A DNA stretch of 64,000 nucleotides from Roseateles noduli. Its GTDB lineage: Bacteria > Pseudomonadota > Gammaproteobacteria > Burkholderiales > Burkholderiaceae_C. Numbering within the stretch: the stretch's first letter is position 1; each line of letters begins with the position of its first letter. Below, piece after piece: positions 53,583 to 62,055 of the stretch. The translations under genes were made by a program, and so were the position numbers. The notes beneath the pieces are model-generated. The model saw only the letters and a program-made list of their open reading frames with translations. It was not told the DNA's origin and searched no databases. The DNA lies in the NCBI GenBank assembly GCA_002205125.1, contig NIOE01000010.1:248001-312000 (forward strand), read 5' to 3'.

Positions 53583-54221
53583 ATGAAGAACCTTCTGGTC
53601 ACGGGCTTCGACCCGTTCGGCGGCGAAGTCATCAACCCCTCGTGGGAGCTGGCGCGTTCGCTCAACGGCGAGGTGATCGCCGGCGCCCGCGTCGTGGCCG
53701 TGCAGCTGCCTTGCGTGTTCGGCGAGGCGCTGCAGCGCCTGGACGAGGCCCTGCAGCGCGTGCGGCCCGCGATGGTGCTGGCGATTGGCCAGGCCGGCGG
53801 GCGCTGCGACCTGTCGCTGGAGCGGGTCGCCATCAACGTGGACGATGCGCGCATCCCGGACAACACGGGCGCCCAGCCCGTGGATGAACCGATCGTGGCG
53901 GACGGGCCGGCGGCCTATTTCTCGACGCTGCCCATCAAGGCCATCGTGGCGGGTCTGCGCGCGGCCGGGTATCCGGCCTCCGTCTCGCAGACGGCGGGGA
54001 CCTTCGTCTGCAATCACCTGTTCTACGGGCTGCAGCATCGGCTGGACGGACAGGGCGTGCGCAGCGGGTTCATGCACATCCCGTATCTGCCGGAACAGGC
54101 CGCACGCCACCCCGGCGCGCCCAGTCTGCCGCTGACCACGCTGGTCGCGGCCACGCGGCTGGCCGTGGAACTGGCCGTCACCGCGCAGGAGATCCGCGCG
54201 GGCGGCGGGCAACTCGACTGA
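53583..54221 (+). CDS. pcp: Pyrrolidone-carboxylate peptidase
   Basis: Cytoplasmic cysteine peptidase that removes N-terminal pyroglutamate. The 212-residue protein has the catalytic triad E80 (SLERVAINV), C143 ([10 protein letters not shown]) and H165 (FMHIPYLP), and the family start [15 protein letters not shown] (53570-53575) ends 7 nt before the ATG with no Shine-Dalgarno sequence, another leaderless-type start. Three imperfect 12-bp units, each with an in-frame TGA, begin one base before the stop (54218-54253). Confidence 0.96.
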   Translation: MKNLLVTGFDPFGGEVINPSWELARSLNGEVIAGARVVAVQLPCVFGEALQRLDEALQRVRPAMVLAIGQAGGRCDLSLERVAINVDDARIPDNTGAQPVDEPIVADGPAAYFSTLPIKAIVAGLRAAGYPASVSQTAGTFVCNHLFYGLQHRLDGQGVRSGFMHIPYLPEQAARHPGAPSLPLTTLVAATRLAVELAVTAQEIRAGGGQLD

Positions 54222-54253
54222 CTGTCTGGCTGACCGCCTGGCTGACCGATTGA
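54218..54253 (+). repeat. Three 12-bp tandem units carrying repeated in-frame stops after pcp
   Basis: CTGACTGTCTGG, CTGACCGCCTGG and CTGACCGATTGA follow each other. The 12-bp period keeps TGA in the same frame three times, so readthrough of the pcp stop would be caught. Confidence 0.75.
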
Positions 54254-54472
54254 CGGACGGTGGTCGGGCGCGCGGTCTGCGCATTCCGTTGCGGTTCTCG
54301 GGACGGCGCACCGGCGCTTGACCGATGTCAACGAACGGAACCGGACGCGCAGAGCGAGGGGAAGGGATGGCCCAACTGAGGGCCCAGGCGCGGCGCGGGC
54401 GAGGGAACTGCCCGATGTCGCCTGCGCCGCCTTCCACCTTCGCGGGCATGGCCCCGCCCATCGGAGTCATCC

Positions 54473-54676
54473 ATGACCATTCGCCAGATCGTCCTCGCGG
54501 CGCTGACGGCCTCCCTGTCCGCCGGCGCATCCGCCGCTTCCGACGCGGAGCCGGGGACGCGGGCCCGGGAGAAGTGCTACGACCTGGTCAAGGCGGGCCA
54601 GCACGAATGCGCCGGGCCGTCGGCACGGGACCGGGTGCCCGACGAATGGGCCTACGTCGTCCAGGAGGCCGCGTGA
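54473..54676 (+). CDS. bufA: Reduced bufferin-like RiPP precursor (BufA/DUF2282-like)
   Basis: A 67-residue exported peptide. The signal peptide ends ASA (about residue 20). The mature part has the DUF2282 core EKCYDLVKAGQHEC and the later WAYV, but only two cysteines; the middle CAG-type cysteine and the C-terminal KGTC segment of usual bufferin precursors are missing. In that family, MNIO enzymes convert core cysteines to copper-binding thiooxazole-type groups. GGAG lies 6 nt before the ATG. The stop overlaps the next start as GTGA. Function in copper binding is inference; the precursor may be degenerate. Confidence 0.75.
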   Translation: MTIRQIVLAALTASLSAGASAASDAEPGTRAREKCYDLVKAGQHECAGPSARDRVPDEWAYVVQEAA

Positions 54677-56514
54677 GGCGCGGCGCGACCCTGTGGCCGG
54701 TCGCCGTCGGGATCGGCTGGCGCCAGCCCCACTACCGCGAGGTGTTGGGGCGGGGCACGCCGGACCTGGATTTCCTGGAAGTCCACACCGAGAACTTCCT
54801 GGCGCCCGGCGGCGCCAGCCGGCAACTGCTGCTGGACGCCGCCCGGCGGTTCCCGATCAGCCTGCACGGCACCGGACTGGGCCTGGGCTCGGCGGCCGGC
54901 ATCGACGCCCGCCATCTCCAGCGCGTGCGTGCGCTGGTGGACGCGGTCAAGCCGGCGGCGGTGTCGGAACACGCCGGATTCGCCCGTGCGCGGCATCGCC
55001 TCACGACCGTCCACGCGCACGAGCAACTGCCCATCCCCTTCAGCGAGCGCGGCCTGTCGCTGCTGGCTTCGCACGTGGATGCCGTGCAGCAGAGCCTCGG
55101 CCGCCAGATCCTGATCGAGAACCTCAGCGCCTACCTGGCCTGGGAAGAAGATGCGATCCATGAAGCCGACTTCTTCAACGCCCTGGCCGCGCGGACCGGC
55201 TGCGGCCTGCTGCTCGACCTGAACAGCCTGTTCGTCAACGCGCTCAATCGGGGCCTGGACGACGAATCGGCCTTGCAGGAGAGCCTCGCCTGGCTGGACG
55301 CCGTGAACCCGGCCGCGGTGGGGCAGTACCACCTGTCGGGCCATTCGAGGATGGCAGGGATGGTGGTCGCCGATCATGGCGGCGCGGTCGGCGAGCCGGT
55401 GTGGTCGCTGTATCGCCACGCGCTGGTGCACATCGGCGCGCGACCGACCTTGATCGAATGGGACCACGCGCTGCCGCCGCTCGCGACGCTGTGCGGCGAA
55501 GTGGCCCGCGCCCGCACGGAGCAGGCCGCGTTCGACCGGGAGCAGATCGCACCGCCGCCGCCGCGACCGTCGTCGCGCACGGAGGGCACGCGGCTGGCGG
55601 CGCAGGTCGCGGTCCGGGCCCAGCGGCGGACCGCGTCGACGCAGAGGATCGACTCATCCGCCGCCGGCGAGGATCTCGCGGTGCTGCAGTCCGGGCTGAT
55701 GGCCGTGCTGTTGTCGGCGCCGGGATCGTCGGATTCGTCTGGCTCGTCTGGCTCCTCTGGCTCGTCTGGCTCGGACACCGCGCCGCCGGTGCCCGCCGGC
55801 TTGCGCGCGCCCGCCGGCATCGACGGCGGCGTGCCGCGCGCGTTGCGCGCCTGCCAGGCGCATGTCAGCGCCCAGGCGGACCGCGCACTGACCTTGGTCT
55901 ATCCGCGCCTGCGCGACCGCGTGGAGGCGGACCAGCCCGGCAGCTTCGCCTCGCTGGCCTGGGCCTGCTGGCGCCGCCATCCGCCCGTCGACGGCGACCT
56001 GGGCGAATGGGGCGAGGCCCTGATCGGCCTGCTCGCGGGCGCGGAAACGCAAGGCCTGCCCCCGCTCTGGACCGCGCTGGCCCAGATCGAATGGGAGCTG
56101 CACCGGGTGGCGCGCCTACCCGATCCGCAGCCCGACCTGAACTCGCTGGCGCTGCTCGGCCGGCTGCCGGCCGGCGCGGTGCGGCTGGTCCTGGCGGACC
56201 ATGTCGCGCTGCACGGGGGCGTGGCGTCCGGTCCGCAGGCCCTGCTCGACCTGGCGAGCGAGTCCTTCGGCGAGGGTCCGCGCGCCGCGCTGATGATCTG
56301 GCGCGACGGCTGGGGCGGTCAGTCGATGGCGCTCGACAGCGTGACCGTGCGCTGGCTGGAATCGCTGCGGGCCGGGCTCGACCTGGAGCGCGCGCTCCTG
56401 GCCGCCGGCACCGGCTTCGATTTCAGCGCGTGGTTGTCGGCGGCGGTCTCGCGCGGCTGGCTGGCGCGCGTCGAGACCGTCGAGATGGCCGTCACTCCCT
56501 GGGGCGGAAGGTGA
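54673..56514 (+). CDS. bufB: Fused MNIO enzyme (DUF692, BufB) and DUF2063 partner (BufC)
   Basis: A 613-residue fusion. Residues about 8-285 are a DUF692 multinuclear iron oxidase, a TIM barrel with candidate metal ligands in EVHTENFL, SLHGTGLGLG (H65), SEHAGF (H100), IENLSAYLAW, LLLDLNSLFVNA (D182), QYHLSGH and IEWDHALP. A disordered linker (about 286-375) includes Ser-Ser-Gly repeats. Residues about 385-613 resemble DUF2063, normally a separate protein that presents the precursor. The start is GTG 54673, with AGGAGG 4 nt upstream, overlapping the bufA stop. The 3' end overlaps tolA by 23 bp tail to tail. Confidence 0.88.
   Translation: MRRGATLWPVAVGIGWRQPHYREVLGRGTPDLDFLEVHTENFLAPGGASRQLLLDAARRFPISLHGTGLGLGSAAGIDARHLQRVRALVDAVKPAAVSEHAGFARARHRLTTVHAHEQLPIPFSERGLSLLASHVDAVQQSLGRQILIENLSAYLAWEEDAIHEADFFNALAARTGCGLLLDLNSLFVNALNRGLDDESALQESLAWLDAVNPAAVGQYHLSGHSRMAGMVVADHGGAVGEPVWSLYRHALVHIGARPTLIEWDHALPPLATLCGEVARARTEQAAFDREQIAPPPPRPSSRTEGTRLAAQVAVRAQRRTASTQRIDSSAAGEDLAVLQSGLMAVLLSAPGSSDSSGSSGSSGSSGSDTAPPVPAGLRAPAGIDGGVPRALRACQAHVSAQADRALTLVYPRLRDRVEADQPGSFASLAWACWRRHPPVDGDLGEWGEALIGLLAGAETQGLPPLWTALAQIEWELHRVARLPDPQPDLNSLALLGRLPAGAVRLVLADHVALHGGVASGPQALLDLASESFGEGPRAALMIWRDGWGGQSMALDSVTVRWLESLRAGLDLERALLAAGTGFDFSAWLSAAVSRGWLARVETVEMAVTPWGGR
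55735..55770 (+). repeat. Four 9-bp tandem repeats in the fusion linker
   Basis: TCGTCTGGC occurs four times in tandem with one changed base in the third copy, coding Ser-Ser-Gly units of the linker between the DUF692 and DUF2063 parts. The frame is preserved whatever the copy number. Confidence 0.85.
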
Positions 56515-57400
56515 TGATCATCACCTTGGGCACCGTGCCGTCGGTGTCCGCGGGGAAGCTTTCCGTCTTGTCCAGGGCCCGCAGCACGGCGCTGTCGAAG
56601 TCCGGCAGGCCGCTGGACTTCACGATCTTGCGTCCGATGATCGAGCCGCCAGGACCCGTGCGCACCTCGACTTCCGCTTCCGGATTCGAATCGCCGCCCG
56701 GATCGTTGTAGATGATGTTCGGACGTACGCGGGCCTTGATCCGGCCGGCGTAGTTCGCCGAGGGCCCTGAGCTTCTCGCCGCCGTGCCGGTCGCGCCCGG
56801 CGCGCCGGTGCCACCCGCCATGCCCTGGATGCGGCGCAGGTTCTCCTGGCGCTGCGCCTCGGCCTTGGCTTCGGACTCCTTGCGGGCCTTCTCGGCTTTC
56901 GCCTTGTCGGCCGCCTTGTCCTTGGCCTCGTCCTTCTTCGCCTGCTCTTCCTTGGCCTTGCGGTCGCGTTCCTTCTGGTCCGCCTCGTCCTTCTTGCGCT
57001 GTTCCTGCTTGCGCTTGTCCTCGGCCTCGCGCTGCTCCTGCTCATCCTTGAGCTTGCGCTCCTTGGCCTTGGCGATCGCGATGTCGGCGTCGCGCTGGGC
57101 CTGGACTTCCTGCGGGGTCGGTTGTTGCGGCTTCGGAGGCTCGGGCTGCGGCTTGGGCGGCTCGGGCTGTTTCTCCGTCGGCAGTTGCTCCTTGGGCGCG
57201 GCGGCCTGCGGGATGGCGGACCACAGTTCCGCGTCCATCGCCGGCACCGGCGCCGAGCGCCAGCTGACGCCGAAGCTCAGCGCCGCCACCAGCAGCACGT
57301 GCGCGACGATCGCGAAACTGAAGCCGCGCCCCAGCCCGGGCGCGGGCGGCGGCCGCAGGGGATCGCGGTCCGGGTGGAATCGGGAGACCATGGTGCTCAT
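56492..57400 (-). CDS. tolA: Cell envelope protein TolA
   Basis: Periplasm-spanning protein linking the TolQR motor to the outer membrane, needed for envelope constriction at division. The 302-residue protein has an N-terminal membrane anchor (about 25-47, FAIVAHVLLVAALSFGV), a Pro-rich stretch (72-95), a long charged helix of Lys, Glu, Ala and Gln (about 100-190), and a TonB_C-like C-terminal domain (YAGRIKARVRPNIIY, about 217-302). It follows tolR by 22 bp. tolB and pal, usually next, are absent here; the bufB-bufC fusion lies there instead on the other strand. Confidence 0.93.
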   Translation of the reverse strand: MSTMVSRFHPDRDPLRPPPAPGLGRGFSFAIVAHVLLVAALSFGVSWRSAPVPAMDAELWSAIPQAAAPKEQLPTEKQPEPPKPQPEPPKPQQPTPQEVQAQRDADIAIAKAKERKLKDEQEQREAEDKRKQEQRKKDEADQKERDRKAKEEQAKKDEAKDKAADKAKAEKARKESEAKAEAQRQENLRRIQGMAGGTGAPGATGTAARSSGPSANYAGRIKARVRPNIIYNDPGGDSNPEAEVEVRTGPGGSIIGRKIVKSSGLPDFDSAVLRALDKTESFPADTDGTVPKVMIITFRPRE

Positions 57401-57422
57401 CGCTGCGGATCGCTTCCCGGTC

Positions 57423-57863
57423 TCAACGGTCGGCGGGGGCGCCGTTCTTCACGGACAGGCCCACGCGCTGGATGCCCGCGCGCTGCAGCACGTCCATCGT
57501 CTTGACGACGGCCTCGTACTTCACGTTGCGGTCGGCCGAGATCACGACCGGCGTGGCCGCGTCGCCCTTCTGCGCGTCCTTGACGCGCGCGGCCAGCGCC
57601 TTGAGCGGCACCGGCGACGGGTCCTGGTCGCCGTCGAGCTTGATCTTGAGTTGCTCGTCGGTGCCCACGATCACCTGGATCACGTGCTGCGGCTGCGTGC
57701 GGCTGGAGCCGACGCTGGGCAGGTCGACGACGCCGGTGGTGATGAGGGGCGCGCTGACCATGAAGATGATTAGCAGCACGAGCATGACGTCGATGAACGG
57801 GACCATGTTGATTTCGTTCATCGTGCGGCGGCGCGAGCCGCTGCGGGAGGACATTCCGGGCAT
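57423..57863 (-). CDS. tolR: Tol-Pal system protein TolR (ExbD family)
   Basis: Inner-membrane component of the TolQR proton channel. The 146-residue protein has the single membrane helix FIDVMLVLLIIFMVSAP with the proton-carrying aspartate in the PFIDVMLVLL motif, and a periplasmic domain after it (VDLPSVGSS onward, ending in VISADRNVKYEAVV and RVGLSV). It lies between tolQ (15 bp away) and tolA on the same strand. The Arg/Ser-rich start may be a few residues too long. Confidence 0.95.
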   Translation of the reverse strand: MPGMSSRSGSRRRTMNEINMVPFIDVMLVLLIIFMVSAPLITTGVVDLPSVGSSRTQPQHVIQVIVGTDEQLKIKLDGDQDPSPVPLKALAARVKDAQKGDAATPVVISADRNVKYEAVVKTMDVLQRAGIQRVGLSVKNGAPADR

Positions 57864-57878
57864 GACCGACGCTCCGGA

Positions 57879-58571
57879 TCAGCGCTGCGCGGCCGGCGCG
57901 GGCTGGCCGGCGTTGCGCTGCAGGATGTTGGAGAACTCCTCGATGAAGGTCTCCAGCGTGATGGCGTTGCGGTCGATCTGGCGCGCGAAGCGGTTGTAGG
58001 CCAGCACGGCGGGGATCGCGGCGAACAGGCCGATCGCGGTCGCCACCAGCGCTTCGGCGATGCCGGGCGCGACGGTGGCCAGCGTGACCTGGGTCAGGTT
58101 GGACAGGCCGACGAAGGCGTGCATGATCCCCCAGATGGTGCCGAACAGGCCCACGTACGGGGAGACCGACCCCACCGACGCCAGGAAGGACAGGTGCGAT
58201 TCCATCGCGTCGAGCTCGCGCTGGAAGCTGGCGCGCATGGCGCGGCGGGCGCCGTCCAGCAGCTGGCCGGAATCGACGACGCGCTTCTCGCGCAGCTTCA
58301 GGAACTCGCGCATGCCGGACGCGAAGATGCGCTCCAGCGGCGCGCCGTCCTGGCGGTTGGAGACGCTGTTGTAGAGGTCGTTGAGGTTCTTGCCGGACCA
58401 GAATTCCTGTTCGAAGCCCTCGTTGCGCGAGCGGATGCGGCCCAGCGAGATGAGCTTGCTGAAGATCACGCTCCAGCTGGCCAGCGACACCAGCAGCAGC
58501 GCGGCGATCACCAGCTGCACCGTGAGGCTGGCATGGGCAATCAGGGAAACGATGGAGAGGTCTTGGTTCAT
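57879..58571 (-). CDS. tolQ: Tol-Pal system protein TolQ
   Basis: Inner-membrane proton-channel subunit of the Tol-Pal motor (ExbB/MotA family). The 230-residue protein has three membrane helices: about 15-38, 135-158 (SVSPYVGLFGTIWGIMHAF) and 168-190 (GIAEALVATAIGLFAAIPAVLAY, part of the conserved pore region). It begins the tolQ-tolR-tolA unit, downstream of ybgC, which lies 183 bp upstream on the same strand. Confidence 0.96.
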   Translation of the reverse strand: MNQDLSIVSLIAHASLTVQLVIAALLLVSLASWSVIFSKLISLGRIRSRNEGFEQEFWSGKNLNDLYNSVSNRQDGAPLERIFASGMREFLKLREKRVVDSGQLLDGARRAMRASFQRELDAMESHLSFLASVGSVSPYVGLFGTIWGIMHAFVGLSNLTQVTLATVAPGIAEALVATAIGLFAAIPAVLAYNRFARQIDRNAITLETFIEEFSNILQRNAGQPAPAAQR

Positions 58572-58754
58572 GAGGTCGACGGGCGGTGGTCGGGGATCAA
58601 GGACGGATCAGCAACGGACAAGGGCGCAGCGCGGCGGATCGCGTCCGGGCCTCCATCCTGGAATTGTGACAAGTCTGGCGGGGTCCTTGGCAAACGACGG
58701 ACCAGCCACATGCAAAGAAGCGTGTCAGGGGCGGGGGCAGGGCGGAGGGCGGCG

Positions 58755-59315
58755 TCAGAGCTCAGCGGGCGACACCGCCCCCGAAGCGCCTGGGGTGCCC
58801 GGGGCAGGCTGCAGCGCTTGCAGGATGCGTGCCGGGATGCGGGCGGGTTTCAGGCTGATGGCGTCGACGCAGCCGATGCGGATGCGCCCTTGCGTCAGCA
58901 GCTGTTCGCCGCGCCAGACCTGCTGGTCGATCACGAGGCTGGCGCGACCGACCTCGGCCGGCACGACGCTGACGCGCAGCCAGTCGTCCAGCCGCGCCGG
59001 CGCCAGGTAGCGCAGGGCGGTGTCGCTGACGACGAACATCAGGCCTTCCTCGCGGCGCATCGTCTCCTGCTCGAAGCCCAGGCCGCGCAGCCATTCGGTG
59101 CGGGCGCGTTCCATGAACTTCAGGTAGTTGGCGTAGAAGACGACGCCGCCGGCGTCGGTGTCTTCCCAGTAGATGCGCAGCTCGTGATGGTGGACGGCCA
59201 GCGCGGGCGCGGCGCCGGAGACGGCGAGCGGGCCGCCGAGCAGGGCGGGGACGGTGGCGGCGGCGCCGCCGGCGCGGGGATCCGAATCGGGATGGTCAGG
59301 GGAACCGGAACTCAT
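58755..59315 (-). CDS. ybgC: Acyl-CoA thioesterase YbgC
   Basis: Hotdog-fold thioesterase associated with the Tol-Pal cluster and phospholipid metabolism. The 186-residue protein has the 4HBT motif WEDTDAGGVVFYANYLKFMERAR, where the aspartate in DTDAGG is catalytic. About 45 Ala/Pro-rich residues precede the usual start, and a Pro/Gly-rich tail follows. TATCAT ends 6 nt before ATG 59315 with no Shine-Dalgarno sequence, a leaderless-type start. A longer upstream frame to 59705 is rejected. It heads the ybgC-tolQRA group. Confidence 0.93.
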   Translation of the reverse strand: MSSGSPDHPDSDPRAGGAAATVPALLGGPLAVSGAAPALAVHHHELRIYWEDTDAGGVVFYANYLKFMERARTEWLRGLGFEQETMRREEGLMFVVSDTALRYLAPARLDDWLRVSVVPAEVGRASLVIDQQVWRGEQLLTQGRIRIGCVDAISLKPARIPARILQALQPAPGTPGASGAVSPAEL

Positions 59316-59453
59316 GCCGGGATGATAGGGCGTTTGCCGGGCACACCCGGTCCGGGAAGCCACGGGCGAGGTTCGGTGCTCACGATACCCATTCCGGGTG
59401 GGGGGCTGGCACGCTGCGTGCTCTGTCGGCTCGTGTTCATCACGTGACGCGCC

Positions 59454-59681
59454 ATGCACCCTTTTGATCTCGACTACATCGGTCAACTTGCCACCGCGGC
59501 GGTCACGCCCAAGGGCCGGCAGGCGTCCCAGGCGTCCCGGCTGGCCTCCCGCCGCATCGAGGCGATGCGTGCCTCCGACGACCCGCATCAGCGGGTGCTC
59601 GGGGCCGGGGGCATCGCGGGACTGGGTCAGCCCGCCGACCTGGCGAAGACGGGTCGCATCCTGAAGCCGACCAATCTGTAG
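59454..59681 (+). CDS. Small protein of unknown function
   Basis: A 75-residue frame, MHPFDLDYIGQLATAAVTPK onward, soluble and moderately basic. It is divergent from ybgC and convergent with the aminotransferase gene. No clear ribosome binding site precedes the ATG, and no family is recognised. The codon pattern is plausible. Confidence 0.45.
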   Translation: MHPFDLDYIGQLATAAVTPKGRQASQASRLASRRIEAMRASDDPHQRVLGAGGIAGLGQPADLAKTGRILKPTNL

Positions 59682-59745
59682 CGGACGACGCCGCGACGGG
59701 CTCAAGTCGGTGTCTGGCCGGACTCAAGCCGGTCCCAGGCCGGCT

Positions 59746-60945
59746 TCAGGCCCGGGCTTTCAGCTGGTCGAGGCGGGCGCTCACGCGATCGAGCGCCTCC
59801 CGCAGGTCGTCCATGCTGCTCGCGAAGGACAGGCGCAGGAAGCGTTCGCCGAAGGCCGGGCCGAAATCGCGGCCGGGTGTCAGCGCGACCTGAGCGTGTT
59901 CCATCAGGTCCATGCACAGGTCCCAGCTGGAGAGGCCGGTGCCGGAGGCGTCGGCCCAGGCGTAGAACGCGCCGTCGGGGACGACGGGCACGGGCAGGCC
60001 CATGGCCTGGAGCGCAGGCACGACGAAGTCGCGACGGCGGCGCAGTTCCTCGCGGCGGCGCTCGTACTCGGTGATCGACGCGGGCTCGAAGCAGGCCAGC
60101 GCGGCGTGCTGGGCGATCGTCGACGGGCAGATGTAGAGGTTCTGCGCGAGCTTCTCGACCGCGCCCACCATCGCCGGCGGCAGCACCAGCCAGCCGAGCC
60201 GCCAGCCGGTCATGCCGAAGTACTTGGAGAAGCTGTTGATCGACACGACGTCGTCGCCCAGCGTCAGCGCGCTGCGCGCGTAGCGGTCGTCGTAGCCGAG
60301 CGGCTGGTAGATCTCGTCCACGATGGTGACGCCGCCGCGCTCGCGCACGAAGGCGTGGATGCCGGCGAGCTCCTGCAGCGGAATCGACGTGCCGGTCGGG
60401 TTGCTCGGCGAGGCCAGCAGCACGCCGCGGCTGCGCTCGTTCCAGTGCGCGCGCAGCCGGTCGAGGCTGAGTTGGAAACGCTCTTCGGCGGTCGACGGGA
60501 TCAGCACCGGCGTGGCGTCGACGGCAGCGACGAAATGCCGGTTGCAGGGGTAGCTGGGATCCGGCATCAGGACCTCGTCGCCGTTCTGGAACAGCGCGAG
60601 GCAGGCCAGCTGCAAGGCGGCGGACGCGCCCGCGGTGACGACGATGCGATCGGGATCGAGGGTCAGGTGTTGCGTCTGGCCGTACCAGTCGGCGATGCGC
60701 TGGCGCAGCGCGCGCAGGCCGTTGGACTGCGTGTAGGGGATGCGGCCCTCGGCGGTGAAGCGCGCGGCGGCTTCACGGACGGCGGGGCCGGCGCCGAAGT
60801 CGGGCTCGCCGACGTTCAGGTAGATCATGCGCCGGCCGCCCTGCGCGGGATCGCAGACGGCGGAGCGGGCGATCTCGTCGGCGCGCTTGGCGCACTCCAT
60901 GACGTAGAACGGGTCGATGCGCGCTACTCGGTCGGACAGTTTCAT
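59746..60945 (-). CDS. PLP-dependent aminotransferase, class I/II
   Basis: Fold-type I aminotransferase of the aspartate aminotransferase superfamily, 399 residues. The pyridoxal lysine lies in SINSFSKYFGMTGWRLGW. Other conserved features are NVGEPDF near the start, SNPTGTSIP with the substrate-orienting Asn, the Asp/Tyr pair in IVDEIYQPL, and the carboxylate-binding Arg in FLRLSFASS. The amino acid substrate cannot be told. TATCAT ends 6 nt before ATG 60945 and there is no Shine-Dalgarno sequence. Imperfect repeats of about 21 bp follow its stop (59699-59756). Confidence 0.93.
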   Translation of the reverse strand: MKLSDRVARIDPFYVMECAKRADEIARSAVCDPAQGGRRMIYLNVGEPDFGAGPAVREAAARFTAEGRIPYTQSNGLRALRQRIADWYGQTQHLTLDPDRIVVTAGASAALQLACLALFQNGDEVLMPDPSYPCNRHFVAAVDATPVLIPSTAEERFQLSLDRLRAHWNERSRGVLLASPSNPTGTSIPLQELAGIHAFVRERGGVTIVDEIYQPLGYDDRYARSALTLGDDVVSINSFSKYFGMTGWRLGWLVLPPAMVGAVEKLAQNLYICPSTIAQHAALACFEPASITEYERRREELRRRRDFVVPALQAMGLPVPVVPDGAFYAWADASGTGLSSWDLCMDLMEHAQVALTPGRDFGPAFGERFLRLSFASSMDDLREALDRVSARLDQLKARA

Positions 60946-60996
60946 GGCGGGATGATAGCGACGAGAATGACGGAGTGCCCCTGACGGACCCGTCGC

Positions 60997-62025
60997 ATGA
61001 ACGGCTCGACCCTGTTCCTCCTGCTCCTGCTGCTGACCGCGTGCGCCGCCGCCTTGGTGTGGCGCCTTCATCGTGAGCGCCAGGTGCATGCCCGCGCACG
61101 GATCCGCGAGGAACGCGTGACGCGCGTGCTCACCAGTGTCCTGCGCGCCAACCGCATGGTGCAGCGCATCGACGACGAGCGCGAACTGCTGCAGGAGGCC
61201 TGCCGGATCTGCGTCGACGCGGGCTACGCCATCCTGGCGACCGTCTATCTGAAGGACGGCGATCTGGCCCGCCGGATCGCGTTCGCCGGACCGGCGGCCG
61301 AGGTGCTGGCCAACGTGCCGGATCCTCTCGACCTGCGGGAAACGGAGATCCAGAACAGCTACACCGGCCGCGTGTTCCGCGGCGGCGTGAGCGCCGTCAG
61401 CAACGACTACGTCCTCGACGCCCAGGCGGGCCGGTGGCGTGCGGAGGCCGTGGACAAGGGCATCCGCGCCATTGCGTGGATTCCCGTGCGTCGCGGCGAC
61501 GAGGTCGCGGGCGTGCTCATGCTGTGCGCCCGGGAGGCCGGCTTCTTCGACTCCGAACTGATGACGCTGCTGGAAGAGCTGGGCGCGGACCTGTCCTTCG
61601 CGATGGACATCGTCGAGACGCGGCGCGCGCGGGAGCGCGACTACCGCGAGATCGCCGCCGGCAGGGACCGCTTCGAGCGCTTGTTCCAGGCCGCCCCCGT
61701 GCCCATGGCCATCGTGGCGGTCAAGGACAGGCGCATCGTCATGGTCAACCAGGCGCTCTGCCAGCGGTACGGCAAGTCCGAGGGTGAGATCCTCGGCACC
61801 TCGACGGCCTCGCACGCCTACGGCGTGCTGCCGGAAGACAGGGACCGGTTCTATCGCGTCCTGGCGACGCAGGGCCGGGTCCGCGACCTGCGACTGCGCC
61901 TGCGCACCAGCAGCGGTGAAGCTGTTCCGGTCATCCTGAGCGCCGAACCCATCGAGCACCTGGGCGAGGCCTGCTGTCTCATCACCAGCCTGGAGCTCCA
62001 GCCGACCGGCCCCGGGGAACCGTGA
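60997..62025 (+). CDS. Membrane-anchored GAF-PAS sensor without output domain
   Basis: A 342-residue protein. One N-terminal membrane helix (about 5-22) is followed by a coiled coil, a GAF domain (about 55-205; AGYAILATVYLKDGDLARRIA, IPVRRGDEVAGVLML) and a PAS domain (about 225-335; AAPVPMAIVAVKDRRIVMVNQAL). No kinase, GGDEF, EAL or DNA-binding domain follows. It may be a truncated sensor or act by protein contact. It is divergent from the aminotransferase gene by 51 bp. Confidence 0.85.
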   Translation: MNGSTLFLLLLLLTACAAALVWRLHRERQVHARARIREERVTRVLTSVLRANRMVQRIDDERELLQEACRICVDAGYAILATVYLKDGDLARRIAFAGPAAEVLANVPDPLDLRETEIQNSYTGRVFRGGVSAVSNDYVLDAQAGRWRAEAVDKGIRAIAWIPVRRGDEVAGVLMLCAREAGFFDSELMTLLEELGADLSFAMDIVETRRARERDYREIAAGRDRFERLFQAAPVPMAIVAVKDRRIVMVNQALCQRYGKSEGEILGTSTASHAYGVLPEDRDRFYRVLATQGRVRDLRLRLRTSSGEAVPVILSAEPIEHLGEACCLITSLELQPTGPGEP

Positions 62026-62055
62026 CGCCGGGCGGCCTCGCCGCAACGCTGTCGC

